Both the position numbers and the translations under genes were made by a program. The notes under the pieces are model-generated. The model did not search any database and was not told the origin of the DNA. It saw nothing but the letters and a program-made list of their open reading frames with translations. Below, piece by piece: positions 8,350 through 16,612 of a DNA stretch of 64,000 nucleotides. The stretch lies in NCBI GenBank assembly GCA_026415675.1, contig JAOAGQ010000020.1:25783-89782 (forward strand), given 5' to 3'. The stretch's first letter is position 1. Every line of letters starts with the position of its first letter. The DNA comes from Syntrophorhabdaceae bacterium (GTDB lineage Bacteria; Desulfobacterota; Syntrophorhabdia; Syntrophorhabdales; Syntrophorhabdaceae).

Positions 8350-8595
8350 TTATACTATTCTCTTTAATGTTTCATCGTCTATAGGGATAGAGATGAGTTT
8401 TTTTCTCTCCTTCTCCCCTTTTAGTATCTTTATCTCTGATCTTTTCACACCGAATGTCTCGGAGAGATAGTCTACCAGTTCACTGTTGGCCCTACCTTCT
8501 TGCGGCAAAGATAATACCTTTACCTTTAGTCCTTTTCCTTCCCTTTTTATCTCCCTTTTTTTAGCGTTTACCACAACCTTAACTTCTATATTCAT
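8350..8595 (-). CDS. YggU/DUF167 family protein
   Basis: 81-residue conserved protein of the DUF167 (YggU) family. The diagnostic phrases are VVNAKKREI at the start, PQEGRANSELVDYLSETFGVKRSEIKILKGEKERKKLI in mid-protein, and a short C-terminal helix. The biochemical role is unknown for the family. It lies directly behind a yggT homologue (6-base gap), the same pairing as in many proteobacteria where yggT-yggU follow proC, although proC is absent here. Confidence 0.85.
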   Translation of the reverse strand: MNIEVKVVVNAKKREIKREGKGLKVKVLSLPQEGRANSELVDYLSETFGVKRSEIKILKGEKERKKLISIPIDDETLKRIV

Positions 8596-8601
8596 CTCTC
8601 A

Positions 8602-8901
8602 TCATCTGATCCTCATCCCTATATCGGCGATTGTGGCAATAAGAAACCTCTGGATAAATACAACTATAAGCATGAGTATAAAGGGGGCAAGGTCGATTGC
8701 CCCTATACGGGTGGGGATGATTCGGGAAATTCTATACGTTAAAGGGTCAACGAGCCTACATATCGTTCTGACGATAGGGTTGAAAGGGTCAGGCCTGACC
8801 CATGAGAGAACCGCCCTGGCAAAAATTACCCAGAAATATAAGTCAAGAATAAGATTCAAAATATAGGCAACACTCGAAAAAAGATTACCGACTACAAACA
8901 T
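8602..8901 (-). CDS. YggT family membrane protein
   Basis: 99-residue integral membrane protein with two hydrophobic segments (about 6-28 and 71-93) flanking the family signature RAVLSWVRPDPFNPIVRTICRLVDPLTYRISRIIP. YggT proteins are linked genetically to osmotic tolerance and, in some lineages, cell division, but have no assigned activity. It is followed by yggU. Confidence 0.88.
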   Translation of the reverse strand: MFVVGNLFSSVAYILNLILDLYFWVIFARAVLSWVRPDPFNPIVRTICRLVDPLTYRISRIIPTRIGAIDLAPFILMLIVVFIQRFLIATIADIGMRIR

Positions 8902-8969
8902 TAGACCTCCATCTTATCCAGAATAAACCTTATAACCGTCTCAAAAATAGTCTGTTTCAGGTTAAACGT

Positions 8970-10241
8970 CTAAAAACTGACAACTTCTCCCATGGGAAGA
9001 TTCTCCACCATTTTCTTTATTTTAACCTTTATCAACTTATTTTCAAGGCCTTTTTCAAAGGGGACATAGATGGGGATGTAGTTGCTCGTATAGCCCCTTA
9101 AATATTTCTCCCTGTACGTTTTACCCTCACAGAGGACAACCTGCTCGGTATTTAAAAATCTTTTATAAAATTTGACCCTTTTTTCTGTATCGAGCTTTTT
9201 TAGCCTCCGTACCCTCTCCTTTTTTATGGACTCCGGTACTTTCCCATCCATCGAGTACGCCTCTGTCCCCTTTCTCGGGGAAAAAGGGAAGGCATGGAAA
9301 TAGTAAATCTCTAGACCCTCCAAAAGTTCGTATGTTTCTCTAAAATCTTCTTCCTCTTCTCCGGGAAAACCTGCAATCACATCAATACCAATGCCTATCT
9401 CTCTACTTTTATCGGTGATGTTTAAAACGATTTCTTTTATCTGCTCTTTTGTGTAAGGCCTCTTCATTCTTTTGAGGATTTTGTCGGAGCCGCTCTGGAT
9501 AGGGAGGTGGAGACTCTTCATGATTTTTTTAGATGAAGAGATCCTATCGATAAATGGATCATCTATATATAGAGGGTCGACAGAACTGATCCTTATCCTC
9601 TCCGGGGTCTTTTCATTCTCAAGGATCCCCAAAAGGCCTTTTAAATCTATCCCTTCATCCCTATCGTAATATGAAGCAATCTCAATACCTGTCAATACAA
9701 CCTCTTTTATACCCTTATCCTTCAATAGCCCCATCGTCTCCACCACATCCCTTACAGGTCTACTCCTCGGATTCCCCCTTGCGTAAGGAACAATGCAATA
9801 GCTACAGAACCTTTTACAACCATCCTGAATCTTAAAGAAAAATCTCGTTTTCCCCGATGGCAGGTTTTTGATGGGGCCCTCCTCCAGAATAGGGGAACTC
9901 TCCGCTGAGATAATCTTCCCTTTTTCTTTTAGGTAGTTTTCCCCTATGAACTTATCCTTTTGACCCAGTACGAGTTCCACCCCAAAGTTATCGTCATGGT
10001 ACACCTGGGCATAACACCCAACAAGGACAATCCTCGCCTTTTCGTTTTCCCTCTTACATCTATTTATAAAACGCCTTATCTCTCTCTCCGCACCTTCTGT
10101 TACCGTACAGGCATTTATTACGATAACGTCCGATTCCTTTAAGCTCTCGGGACGCATCCCTATGCTTTTGAGCCTTTCAGATATAACATAGGAATCCCAC
10201 TGGTTTGCCTTACAACCTGTCGTGTATATAAAGAACCTCAT
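8970..10241 (-). CDS. mtaB: tRNA (t6A37) C2-methylthiotransferase
   Basis: 423-residue radical-SAM methylthiotransferase, converting t6A to ms2t6A at position 37 of tRNAs. Three parts are seen: N-terminal UPF0004 domain with TTGCKANQWDS, INACTVTEGAEREIRR and VGCYAQ cysteines (auxiliary cluster); radical-SAM core with CKRFCSYCIVPYARG (the CxxxCxxC cluster); and a C-terminal TRAM-like segment. CKANQ at the first cysteine and the overall length favour MtaB over MiaB and RimO. A separate gene with 18 bases to the carbonic anhydrase upstream, likely co-transcribed with it. Confidence 0.9.
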   Translation of the reverse strand: MRFFIYTTGCKANQWDSYVISERLKSIGMRPESLKESDVIVINACTVTEGAEREIRRFINRCKRENEKARIVLVGCYAQVYHDDNFGVELVLGQKDKFIGENYLKEKGKIISAESSPILEEGPIKNLPSGKTRFFFKIQDGCKRFCSYCIVPYARGNPRSRPVRDVVETMGLLKDKGIKEVVLTGIEIASYYDRDEGIDLKGLLGILENEKTPERIRISSVDPLYIDDPFIDRISSSKKIMKSLHLPIQSGSDKILKRMKRPYTKEQIKEIVLNITDKSREIGIGIDVIAGFPGEEEEDFRETYELLEGLEIYYFHAFPFSPRKGTEAYSMDGKVPESIKKERVRRLKKLDTEKRVKFYKRFLNTEQVVLCEGKTYREKYLRGYTSNYIPIYVPFEKGLENKLIKVKIKKMVENLPMGEVVSF

Positions 10242-10259
10242 CGAAGCAAGTCCTGATCT

Positions 10260-10787
10260 TTACTCTTCAATCTTTTTTAGACCCACCAGAAGGTACCTCT
10301 TAGCGAGATCCATGTAAAGCCTATTCGAGTATGACCAAAATTCCCTGTCTTTTTCGTCTATATCCCTTATTTTCCTCGCGGGATTTCCGGCAACCACCGT
10401 TTTTTCTTTTACCTTTTGTTTCTGTTTAACGACAGTTCCCTCGGCAACAACGGCCATATCCCCTACCTCGGATCTTATACTTAAGACCGCACCCATCCCT
10501 ACCCCTGCATTTTTTCCCACCCTTTTTGCATGGATTATGGCGCCATGGCCTATAACCGCCCTTTCCTCTATGGTACATGCCTCATCGGGGGGCGCATGGA
10601 TAATGACCCCCTCTTCAATTACCACCGAATCCCCTATCTCTATCCGCCCGTAGTCCCCCCTCAATATCGCTCCGTGGCCGATGTAACAGTTATCACCTAT
10701 TTTAACATCGCCTATTAAGATGGCGGTTTCACTTACATAGCTCTTTTTACCTATAAAGGGCCTTTTCCCGTCGAATCCGTAAAGCAT
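10260..10787 (-). CDS. Gamma-class carbonic anhydrase-like hexapeptide-repeat protein
   Basis: 175-residue left-handed beta-helix protein with repeated (I/V)G-x4 hexapeptides. The three zinc-binding histidine positions of gamma carbonic anhydrases can be placed: one in GVIIHAPPDE, two in VIGHGAIIHA. The HGAILRGDYG phrase early in the protein is also typical. Such proteins hydrate CO2 or, in the YrdA/CaiE branch, have no known activity. Start ATG with GGAGG 3-8 bases upstream. It leads a short minus-strand group with mtaB. Confidence 0.85.
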   Translation of the reverse strand: MLYGFDGKRPFIGKKSYVSETAILIGDVKIGDNCYIGHGAILRGDYGRIEIGDSVVIEEGVIIHAPPDEACTIEERAVIGHGAIIHAKRVGKNAGVGMGAVLSIRSEVGDMAVVAEGTVVKQKQKVKEKTVVAGNPARKIRDIDEKDREFWSYSNRLYMDLAKRYLLVGLKKIEE

Positions 10788-10852
10788 CCCTCCTCCTATG
10801 GCTCTTAATTTTTATCTACCGTTTAATCGGGGTCGATGATCCTTAATCATAA

Positions 10853-11473
10853 CTATCGGTTCTTCGATAAAAAAGAATTGCCTACTATGTCCTCTTTCTG
10901 GCCTTTAACTAAAAGAAGATGGTCATATTCGGGAAGATATGTATATTTAAAGTATCCCCGGGGCCCATCGGGACTCTCCCCGGAACAACCTTCCGTACTT
11001 TCCCATACTATAAGCACAAAGACATCGGGGATACCGTTATCGTTCCCATCGGGGGCGATGAAATGACTTCTGTTACAGCCCCTTAAAAAATGGCATTTCC
11101 CTATCCTACGCCCTTTCTCTTCCGGGTCTTTTGGGTAAAAATAGAGTTCGTAACGGGGGAAAACCCCTGTCCACCATAACTCTATCCTCTCTCCTGATTC
11201 TGCCCTTATAGGTGCACCAACGATACCCCTTTTCGACAAAAACCCCTTTTCCATGGTCCGGATACCGTACTTAAACAGGTCAGTCCCTTCTATTCGTGTT
11301 AATTTTTCGTATAGAATCACATCATCGTAAAAGGCGGTAGATAGGGCCTTGCCTTCCCTCTCATCAGCGCCAAAGGCGCTCATATATCCTGTTGTAACGC
11401 ACATCGTTGAAAGAACAAAAAATAGGGTAAACCTGAAAAAGAGAGTAACCATCCTGAAGGGTTGCCTAAACAT
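10853..11473 (-). CDS. Secreted protein of unknown function
   Basis: 206 residues; I do not recognise the family. Residues 1-35 form a signal peptide (RMVTLFFRFTLFFVLSTMCV core, cleavage near SAFGA). The mature part is rich in Tyr, Gly and charged residues and has three cysteines (two in CHFLRGC, one in EGCSG) that could pair outside the membrane. APDGNDNGIPD resembles a calcium-binding DxNDNGxPD loop of the type-3 thrombospondin kind. Either Met1 or Met8 could start the protein; neither has a good ribosome site. It follows the sulfur-carrier gene by 32 bases on the same strand. Confidence 0.7.
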   Translation of the reverse strand: MFRQPFRMVTLFFRFTLFFVLSTMCVTTGYMSAFGADEREGKALSTAFYDDVILYEKLTRIEGTDLFKYGIRTMEKGFLSKRGIVGAPIRAESGERIELWWTGVFPRYELYFYPKDPEEKGRRIGKCHFLRGCNRSHFIAPDGNDNGIPDVFVLIVWESTEGCSGESPDGPRGYFKYTYLPEYDHLLLVKGQKEDIVGNSFLSKNR

Positions 11474-11505
11474 TTAACCGCAGTTTTGGCAAAAAAGGAT
11501 TCGGT

Positions 11506-11772
11506 TCATCCCCCGGAAAGAAAGACGAGAACAGCCATAGAATCGCCGTCCTGAACGGGATATTCAAGCTCAAGGGGTGTTGTCCCCTTCCCGTTTACCA
11601 GCACTTCAATAAAACCCTTTAGCTTTCCGTTTTTATCAAATAACTTCTTCTCCATATGGGGGTATTCTTTAATTACCGCCTTCAGGCATTCCCTCACGGT
11701 TTTTCCTTCGACATCCATTTTTACCTCAACCCCGTCATGAAGGTATGGATGAAGGGTAACGTTTATACTCAT
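11506..11772 (-). CDS. MoaD/ThiS-family ubiquitin-like sulfur carrier
   Basis: 88-residue beta-grasp protein ending in VFLSGG, the exposed di-glycine needed for thiocarboxylate formation. The pattern GKTVRECLKAVIKEYP near residue 24 and the LEYPVQDGDSMAVL end are typical of MoaD-like proteins. It overlaps the adenylating enzyme gene upstream by 4 bases, so the two are coupled. The role could be molybdopterin synthesis, thiamin, tungstopterin or another sulfur-transfer route; no MoaE or ThiG is in the window to decide. Confidence 0.85.
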   Translation of the reverse strand: MSINVTLHPYLHDGVEVKMDVEGKTVRECLKAVIKEYPHMEKKLFDKNGKLKGFIEVLVNGKGTTPLELEYPVQDGDSMAVLVFLSGG

Positions 11773-12581
11773 GATTTTCCTCCACTACAGATTTTACATT
11801 CGTTCTTTTTTTCTATTTTGATAATCGTAAACTCCATGGTCTCCCCACTGAAATAGAGCATCCTCCCCGCCAGGAGTTCTCCGAAGCCTGCCAGTAACTT
11901 TATCGCCTCCATAGACTGCAAAGAGGCGATAAAGGCCGGGGTGGCACCGAAAACAGGAAATGGTTTTTTTCCCTCTATGCCCCTTGGAAAAATGCACTCA
12001 AGACAGGGTGTCTTTCCCGGAATGATAGTTGTTATCTGCCCTTCAAGTCCCCTAATACCACCGAAGATAAAAGGTATACCCCTTTTCACACACGCCTCAT
12101 TTATGATAAATCGCGTCGCCATGTTGTCCATACAATCGATAACCAAATCGCAGTCAGCTATGAGTCCATCTACATTCTCATCGGTAATACGTGTATGGAG
12201 AGGGATAACCTCAACGTTTGGGTTCATCCTCTTTAGCTTTTCTGCCCCGGAGTATACCTTTTCCTGGTTTATGTTCTCCTCCCAGTGGAGGGATTGTCTG
12301 TTGAGGTTTGACAGTTCCACAACATCACAATCCACAACTGTTATTTTTCCAATTCCAGCATACACAAGGTTTATTGCGTTTGGTGAGCCGAGCCCTCCTG
12401 TCCCCGCAATAAGTACATGGGAACCCTTTAGCTTTAACTGACCTTCTTCACCAAAATCACCGTATATAATCTGACGGTTATATCTGATCTTTTCCCTTTC
12501 GTTTAAAGACAGACCCTTTTCTCTATATGAAATCATCGCTTGCTTATTGTAATCCATAGACCCTTGCTTTTCAACATCCAT
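11769..12581 (-). CDS. ThiF/MoeB/HesA-family adenylyltransferase (E1-like)
   Basis: 270-residue enzyme that adenylates the C-terminal glycine of a ubiquitin-like carrier. Visible: RYNRQIIYGDFGEEGQ start, ATP-binding GTGGLGSPNAINLVYAG with VVDCDVVELSNLNRQ, the DCMDNMATR loop, and paired CxxC zinc ligands (CLEC mid-protein, CKIC near the C-terminus). No rhodanese domain is fused. It is followed by its probable substrate, the MoaD-like protein. Three in-frame ATG codons (1, 9, 16) are possible starts and none has a clear ribosome site. It may also serve the TtuB-like carrier at 6906-7094, as one E1 serves several carriers in Thermus. Confidence 0.87.
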   Translation of the reverse strand: MDVEKQGSMDYNKQAMISYREKGLSLNEREKIRYNRQIIYGDFGEEGQLKLKGSHVLIAGTGGLGSPNAINLVYAGIGKITVVDCDVVELSNLNRQSLHWEENINQEKVYSGAEKLKRMNPNVEVIPLHTRITDENVDGLIADCDLVIDCMDNMATRFIINEACVKRGIPFIFGGIRGLEGQITTIIPGKTPCLECIFPRGIEGKKPFPVFGATPAFIASLQSMEAIKLLAGFGELLAGRMLYFSGETMEFTIIKIEKKNECKICSGGKS

Positions 12582-12606
12582 TCCAAAAATTTTTTATTTT
12601 TTGCTG

Positions 12607-12635
12607 TTGACATGATTTTTATGATTATGTTATAA
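12607..12635 (+). promoter_or_regulatory. Promoter of the hdrCBA-floxDCBA operon
   Basis: TTGACA at 12607-12612, 17-base spacer, TTATAA at 12630-12635 (TATAAA one base on). It lies 54 bases ahead of hdrC in the AT-rich gap between divergent genes. Confidence 0.55.
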
Positions 12636-12688
12636 AAGCCAAAGTTTAATTTTTGATTTTAATTTCCGTTAATTATTTTTGATGGCTT

Positions 12689-13255
12689 ATGGATGCAATC
12701 AACCTGACAGAGACGATTGACACAGATTTTATAAAGGAAGTTGCAAAGGAAAGCGGGGAGAATCCCTCCCTATGCTACCAGTGTGGTAACTGTACCGCAG
12801 GTTGTCCCTATACCCATTTTTTTGATTACCCCGTAAGTATGGTAATGAGGCTTCTCCAGACAGGACAGAAAGAAACGATCCTTACGTCAAAGGCGATTTG
12901 GCTCTGTGCCACATGCGAGACCTGTACAACAAGGTGTCCCTGTAATATAGATGTGGCCCATATAATGGATACACTGAGGATCATGGCAAGAAGGGAAGGG
13001 AAAGTCTCTGAAAAAGACATCAGGCTCTTCTATGATACGTTCTTGAGTTCGATGAGACAGTTTGGAAGGATATACGAGGTCGGCCTTCTCCTCTCCTACA
13101 ATCTAAAGTCGGGGCACCTCATGGCAGATGCCGATTTAGGGCCCAAGGTTTTAAGTAGAGGGAAGATACATTTTCTGCCTAAAAAGATAAAAGGGGCCGG
13201 TGAAGTGGCAAAAATTTTCGAAAGATTTGAAGGAAAATCAGACAGGCATGGTTGA
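12689..13255 (+). CDS. hdrC: Heterodisulfide reductase subunit C-like (HdrC), Flox-linked
   Basis: 188-residue iron-sulfur protein with two ferredoxin motifs, CYQCGNCTAGCP (from Cys30) and CATCETCTTRCP (from Cys72), that relay electrons between HdrA and HdrB. The rest is helical as in other HdrC subunits. First gene of a seven-gene run hdrC-hdrB-hdrA-floxD-floxC-floxB-floxA, all overlapping or close, the same gene set as the HdrABC-FloxABCD complex of sulfate reducers. Its stop overlaps hdrB by 8 bases. The ribosome site is weak (GATGG). Confidence 0.9.
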   Translation: MDAINLTETIDTDFIKEVAKESGENPSLCYQCGNCTAGCPYTHFFDYPVSMVMRLLQTGQKETILTSKAIWLCATCETCTTRCPCNIDVAHIMDTLRIMARREGKVSEKDIRLFYDTFLSSMRQFGRIYEVGLLLSYNLKSGHLMADADLGPKVLSRGKIHFLPKKIKGAGEVAKIFERFEGKSDRHG

Positions 13256-14228
13256 GAAAGAATACGGGTATTATGCAGGATGCTCCCTTGAAGGCACTGC
13301 GAGTGAATACGATACTTCCCTTAGAGTGGTCTTAAATACCCTCGGGGTAAAATTCAGAGAACCTGACGACTGGAGTTGCTGCGGTTCAACCCCTGCCCAT
13401 ACTGTAGACCATGTACTTGCTGCAGCCCTTGCGGCAAGAAACCTTTCAATCGTTGAAAAAAGCGGGCTCGATACGATTATAGCTCCATGTCCTTCCTGTA
13501 TGACCGTATTGAAAAAGGCCCAGTACAATATGAAGGGAAGCGATGACTTTGCAGCAAAGGTAAACCAACTTCTCGACGAACCATATAACTTAGGGGTTGA
13601 GACAAAATCGGCCTTGCAGATTTTACTCGAAGATGTAGGCCTTGAGGCGATAGAAAAAAAGGTTACCCATATCTTCCCTGATCTAAAGGTTGCACCCTAT
13701 TATGGTTGTATTCTCACAAGGCCCCCACAACTGGCACAGTTCGACGACCCGGAAAATCCCGTATCCATGGATAAGATTCTTTCTGCGGCAAAGATAAACG
13801 TATGTGACTTTGCCTTTAAACTCGAATGCTGCGGGGCAGCCTTTGGTGTACCAAAACGGGATATGGTAAACAGGCTTACATATAAGGTCCTTTCAATGGC
13901 TATCGATGCTGGGGCAAACTGTATAGCAGTTGCCTGCCCCCTATGCCAGCAGAACCTTGACCTCCGTCAGGAACAGGTCAATAGAACCATGGGTTCATCT
14001 TTTAACATCCCGGTACTCTATTTTTCTCAGATATTAGGCCTTGCCTTTGGCTTTTCCCCAAAAGAGGTGGCCCTGGATAAACTCGTTGTGGGCGCCGATA
14101 ACCTACTGAAAAACAGGTTAACTGTTGAGGAATGGGAGAAGATGAGGGAGGCCGAAGCCCAGGCAAAAAAACAGAAAGGCAAAAAGGCGATTGAAAAAGA
14201 CGAACAGTCCACAGAGGAGACAGAATAG
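13248..14228 (+). CDS. hdrB: Heterodisulfide reductase subunit B-like (HdrB), Flox-linked
   Basis: 326-residue catalytic subunit with two CCG domains, each able to hold a non-cubane [4Fe-4S] cluster: first GCSLEG / SCCGSTPAH / CPSC, second YYGC / LECCGAAFG / CPLCQQN. In methanogens HdrB reduces CoM-S-S-CoB; in sulfate reducers the partner is thought to be DsrC. Start chosen at 13248 (MVEKEYGYYAGC), because homologues start close to the YYxGC motif and this ATG overlaps hdrC; an ATG 48 bases upstream is less likely. The C-terminal 30 residues are a charged Lys/Glu tail not usual in the family. Confidence 0.9.
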   Translation: MVEKEYGYYAGCSLEGTASEYDTSLRVVLNTLGVKFREPDDWSCCGSTPAHTVDHVLAAALAARNLSIVEKSGLDTIIAPCPSCMTVLKKAQYNMKGSDDFAAKVNQLLDEPYNLGVETKSALQILLEDVGLEAIEKKVTHIFPDLKVAPYYGCILTRPPQLAQFDDPENPVSMDKILSAAKINVCDFAFKLECCGAAFGVPKRDMVNRLTYKVLSMAIDAGANCIAVACPLCQQNLDLRQEQVNRTMGSSFNIPVLYFSQILGLAFGFSPKEVALDKLVVGADNLLKNRLTVEEWEKMREAEAQAKKQKGKKAIEKDEQSTEETE

Positions 14229-16190
14229 ATGCGTGTAGGGGTTTTTATCTGCCACTGCGGAAACAATATTGCAGGTACCGTTGATGTGGCAAAGGTAGCG
14301 GAAGAGACGAGGAAGATACCTGGAGTGGCATATGCAACCACATACATGTATACCTGTTCTGAGCCTGGTCAAGAAGAGATAAAAGAGGCAATAAAAAGGG
14401 AGAAGCTCGATAGAATAGTTGTTGCCGCATGTTCCCCGAGGATGCACGAACTGACCTTTAGAAGAACTATAGAAAAGGCAGGCCTCAACAGATATTTCTT
14501 CGAGATGGCAAACATAAGGGAACACGTTTCCTGGATCGGGGAAAACAGGGAACTGAACACAAAAAAGGCAATAGAAGCGGTCAGGATGGCCGTTGCTAAG
14601 GTTATGCAGAATAAGCCCCTTTACTCTTCTTCCTTTAAGATAAACAAAAGGGTACTTGTGATCGGAGGAGGGGTTGCAGGGATGCAGGCTGCCCTTGACT
14701 GTGCAGACGGAGGCCTTGAGGTTGTCCTTGTAGAAAAAAGTCCAAGTGTCGGCGGGATGATGGCCCGCCTCGACAAGACCTTCCCGACAGTAGACTGTTC
14801 TATATGTATCTTGGGCCCTAAAATGGTCGATGTGGCCCAGCATGAGAAGATAAAGCTCTATGCCTTCTCCGAGATAGAGGATATCAAAGGGTATGTAGGA
14901 AATTATCAGATCAAGATAAAGAAAAAGGCAACATATGTGGACTGGTCTAAATGTACAGGGTGCGGGGCCTGTATGGAGAAGTGTCCCTCAAAAAACGCAT
15001 ACGATGCATTCAACTTCGGGGTTGCCCCGACAAGGGCTATAAACATACCATTCCCCCAGGCGATACCTAAAAAGGCAAAGATAGACCCAAAATACTGCAG
15101 GCAGTTTACAAAAGGTAAATGCGGGGTATGTGCAAAGATATGCCCCACAAAGGCGATAAACTACGAAATGGTGGACGAGATAGTCACAGAGGAAGTAGGG
15201 GCTATCATTGTAGCAACGGGGTATAGCTTAATAGATATGGAAAAACTCCCCGAATATGGGGGTGGTAAGTACCCTGATGTGATATCCGGTATCCAGTATG
15301 AGAGGCTTTTAAATGCATCGGGACCTACGGCAGGCCATATTGTAAGGCCCTCTGACCATGAAGAACCTAAGACCATCGTCTTTGTCTCCTGTGCAGGTTC
15401 CCGAGACAAATCCATAGGCATTCCATACTGTTCCAACTTCTGCTGTATGTACATAGCAAAACAGGCGATACTCACTAAAGATCATATCCCCGATTCCCAG
15501 TCCTATGTCTTCTACATGGATATACGCTCCCCGGGAAAGGGATATGACGAGTTCACAAGAAGGGCACAGGAAGAATATGGTGTCCATTATATAAGGGGAA
15601 GGGTATCGAGGATATACCCAAAGGGTAAAAAAATGGTAGTGAGGGGAGCGGATACACTCCTTGGTACCCAAGTTGAGATTGAGGCTGATCTCGTAGTGCT
15701 CGGCACAGCGGTAGTAGCAAATAGTGACGCTGCCCATATGGCAGAGAAACTCCACATATCCTATGACACCTCAGGCTTCTATGTGGAGAGTCACCCAAAA
15801 TTAAGACCCGTTGAGACAAATACTTCCGGGGTATTCCTTGCCGGTGCCTGTCAGGGCCCTAAAGACATACCTGCCTCCGTTGGCCAGGGCAGTGCCGCTG
15901 CAAGTAAAGTTCAGGCTCTATTCTCTAAGGATATGCTCGAATCGGATCCTGCGATTGCGAGGGTGAATATAAATACGTGTGTAGGATGTCTTAAGTGCGT
16001 TTCAACCTGTCCCTTCCAGGCGATAAAAGATAAGGAGCTAAAGGATGGCAGGGTCGTTGCGGATGTGATCGAGACGGTCTGCGCCGGATGCGGCGTCTGT
16101 ACTTCTACCTGTCCCTGCGGTGCCATTCAGCTACAGCATTTTACAGATAACCAGCTATTAGCGGAGGTCAATGCCCTATGCCAGATGTAG
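14229..16190 (+). CDS. hdrA: Heterodisulfide reductase subunit A-like (HdrA), Flox-linked
   Basis: 653-residue flavoprotein, the probable site of electron bifurcation. Order: N-terminal module with VFICHCGNNIAGTVDV and CSEPGQ (1-130); FAD Rossmann motif VIGGGVAGMQAAL (about 140) with LDKTFPTVDCSICILGPKM; inserted ferredoxin region with CTGCGACMEKCP and CGVCAKICP; the thioredoxin-reductase-like domain with CSNFCCMY and GKGYDEF; and two C-terminal ferredoxin motifs, CVGCLKCVSTCPF and CAGCGVCTSTCP. This is the full-length architecture. ATG is 0 bases from the hdrB stop, with GAGGAGA about 9 bases upstream. It overlaps floxD by 13 bases. Confidence 0.93.
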   Translation: MRVGVFICHCGNNIAGTVDVAKVAEETRKIPGVAYATTYMYTCSEPGQEEIKEAIKREKLDRIVVAACSPRMHELTFRRTIEKAGLNRYFFEMANIREHVSWIGENRELNTKKAIEAVRMAVAKVMQNKPLYSSSFKINKRVLVIGGGVAGMQAALDCADGGLEVVLVEKSPSVGGMMARLDKTFPTVDCSICILGPKMVDVAQHEKIKLYAFSEIEDIKGYVGNYQIKIKKKATYVDWSKCTGCGACMEKCPSKNAYDAFNFGVAPTRAINIPFPQAIPKKAKIDPKYCRQFTKGKCGVCAKICPTKAINYEMVDEIVTEEVGAIIVATGYSLIDMEKLPEYGGGKYPDVISGIQYERLLNASGPTAGHIVRPSDHEEPKTIVFVSCAGSRDKSIGIPYCSNFCCMYIAKQAILTKDHIPDSQSYVFYMDIRSPGKGYDEFTRRAQEEYGVHYIRGRVSRIYPKGKKMVVRGADTLLGTQVEIEADLVVLGTAVVANSDAAHMAEKLHISYDTSGFYVESHPKLRPVETNTSGVFLAGACQGPKDIPASVGQGSAAASKVQALFSKDMLESDPAIARVNINTCVGCLKCVSTCPFQAIKDKELKDGRVVADVIETVCAGCGVCTSTCPCGAIQLQHFTDNQLLAEVNALCQM

Positions 16191-16612
16191 CCCTTCAGCA
16201 GGAGTTGAGGATAATAGGTTTTTTGTGCAACTGGTGTTCATACGGAGGAGCTGACACAGCAGGGGTATCCCGTTTCAAACAGCCAACGGACTTAAGGATC
16301 ATTAGGGTTCCGTGCTCAGGCAGGGTGGATCCTTTATTTGTGGTTAAAGCCCTTCTGAACGGTGCCGACGGTGTCCTTGTGTCCGGTTGTCATCCAAGGG
16401 ATTGCCATTACTCCGATGGGAATTTCTATGCGAGGAGAAGGCTTGAGATGTTAAAAAGGCTCCTTCCTTTTTTAGGGATAGACGATAGGAGATTCCACTA
16501 CACCTGGGTATCAGCCTCTGAAGGGGCAAGATGGCAGGAAACGGTAACAAATTTTACAAAAAGACTCCACGAATTGGGACCCCTCCAGCTTAAAAAGGAG
16601 GTTTCTTCTTGA
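16178..16612 (+). CDS. floxD: MvhD/FloxD-like iron-sulfur subunit
   Basis: 144-residue [2Fe-2S]-type subunit of the MvhD family, which bridges a hydrogenase or flavin oxidoreductase to HdrA. Visible: IGFLCNWCSYGGADTAGV at the start, IRVPCSGRVDP, GADGVLVSGCHPRDCHY and the helical C-terminus; the five conserved cysteines are present. It starts inside the end of hdrA and overlaps floxC by 4 bases. No hydrogenase follows; the next genes are flavin-oxidoreductase subunits, so FloxD is the better name. Confidence 0.9.
   Translation: MPDVALQQELRIIGFLCNWCSYGGADTAGVSRFKQPTDLRIIRVPCSGRVDPLFVVKALLNGADGVLVSGCHPRDCHYSDGNFYARRRLEMLKRLLPFLGIDDRRFHYTWVSASEGARWQETVTNFTKRLHELGPLQLKKEVSS

Noticed and set aside
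14118..14843. Long open frame on the minus strand opposite hdrB/hdrA
   Set aside because: It is antisense to two clear Hdr genes and its translation has no domain or start signal; a by-product of the codon use of the real genes.
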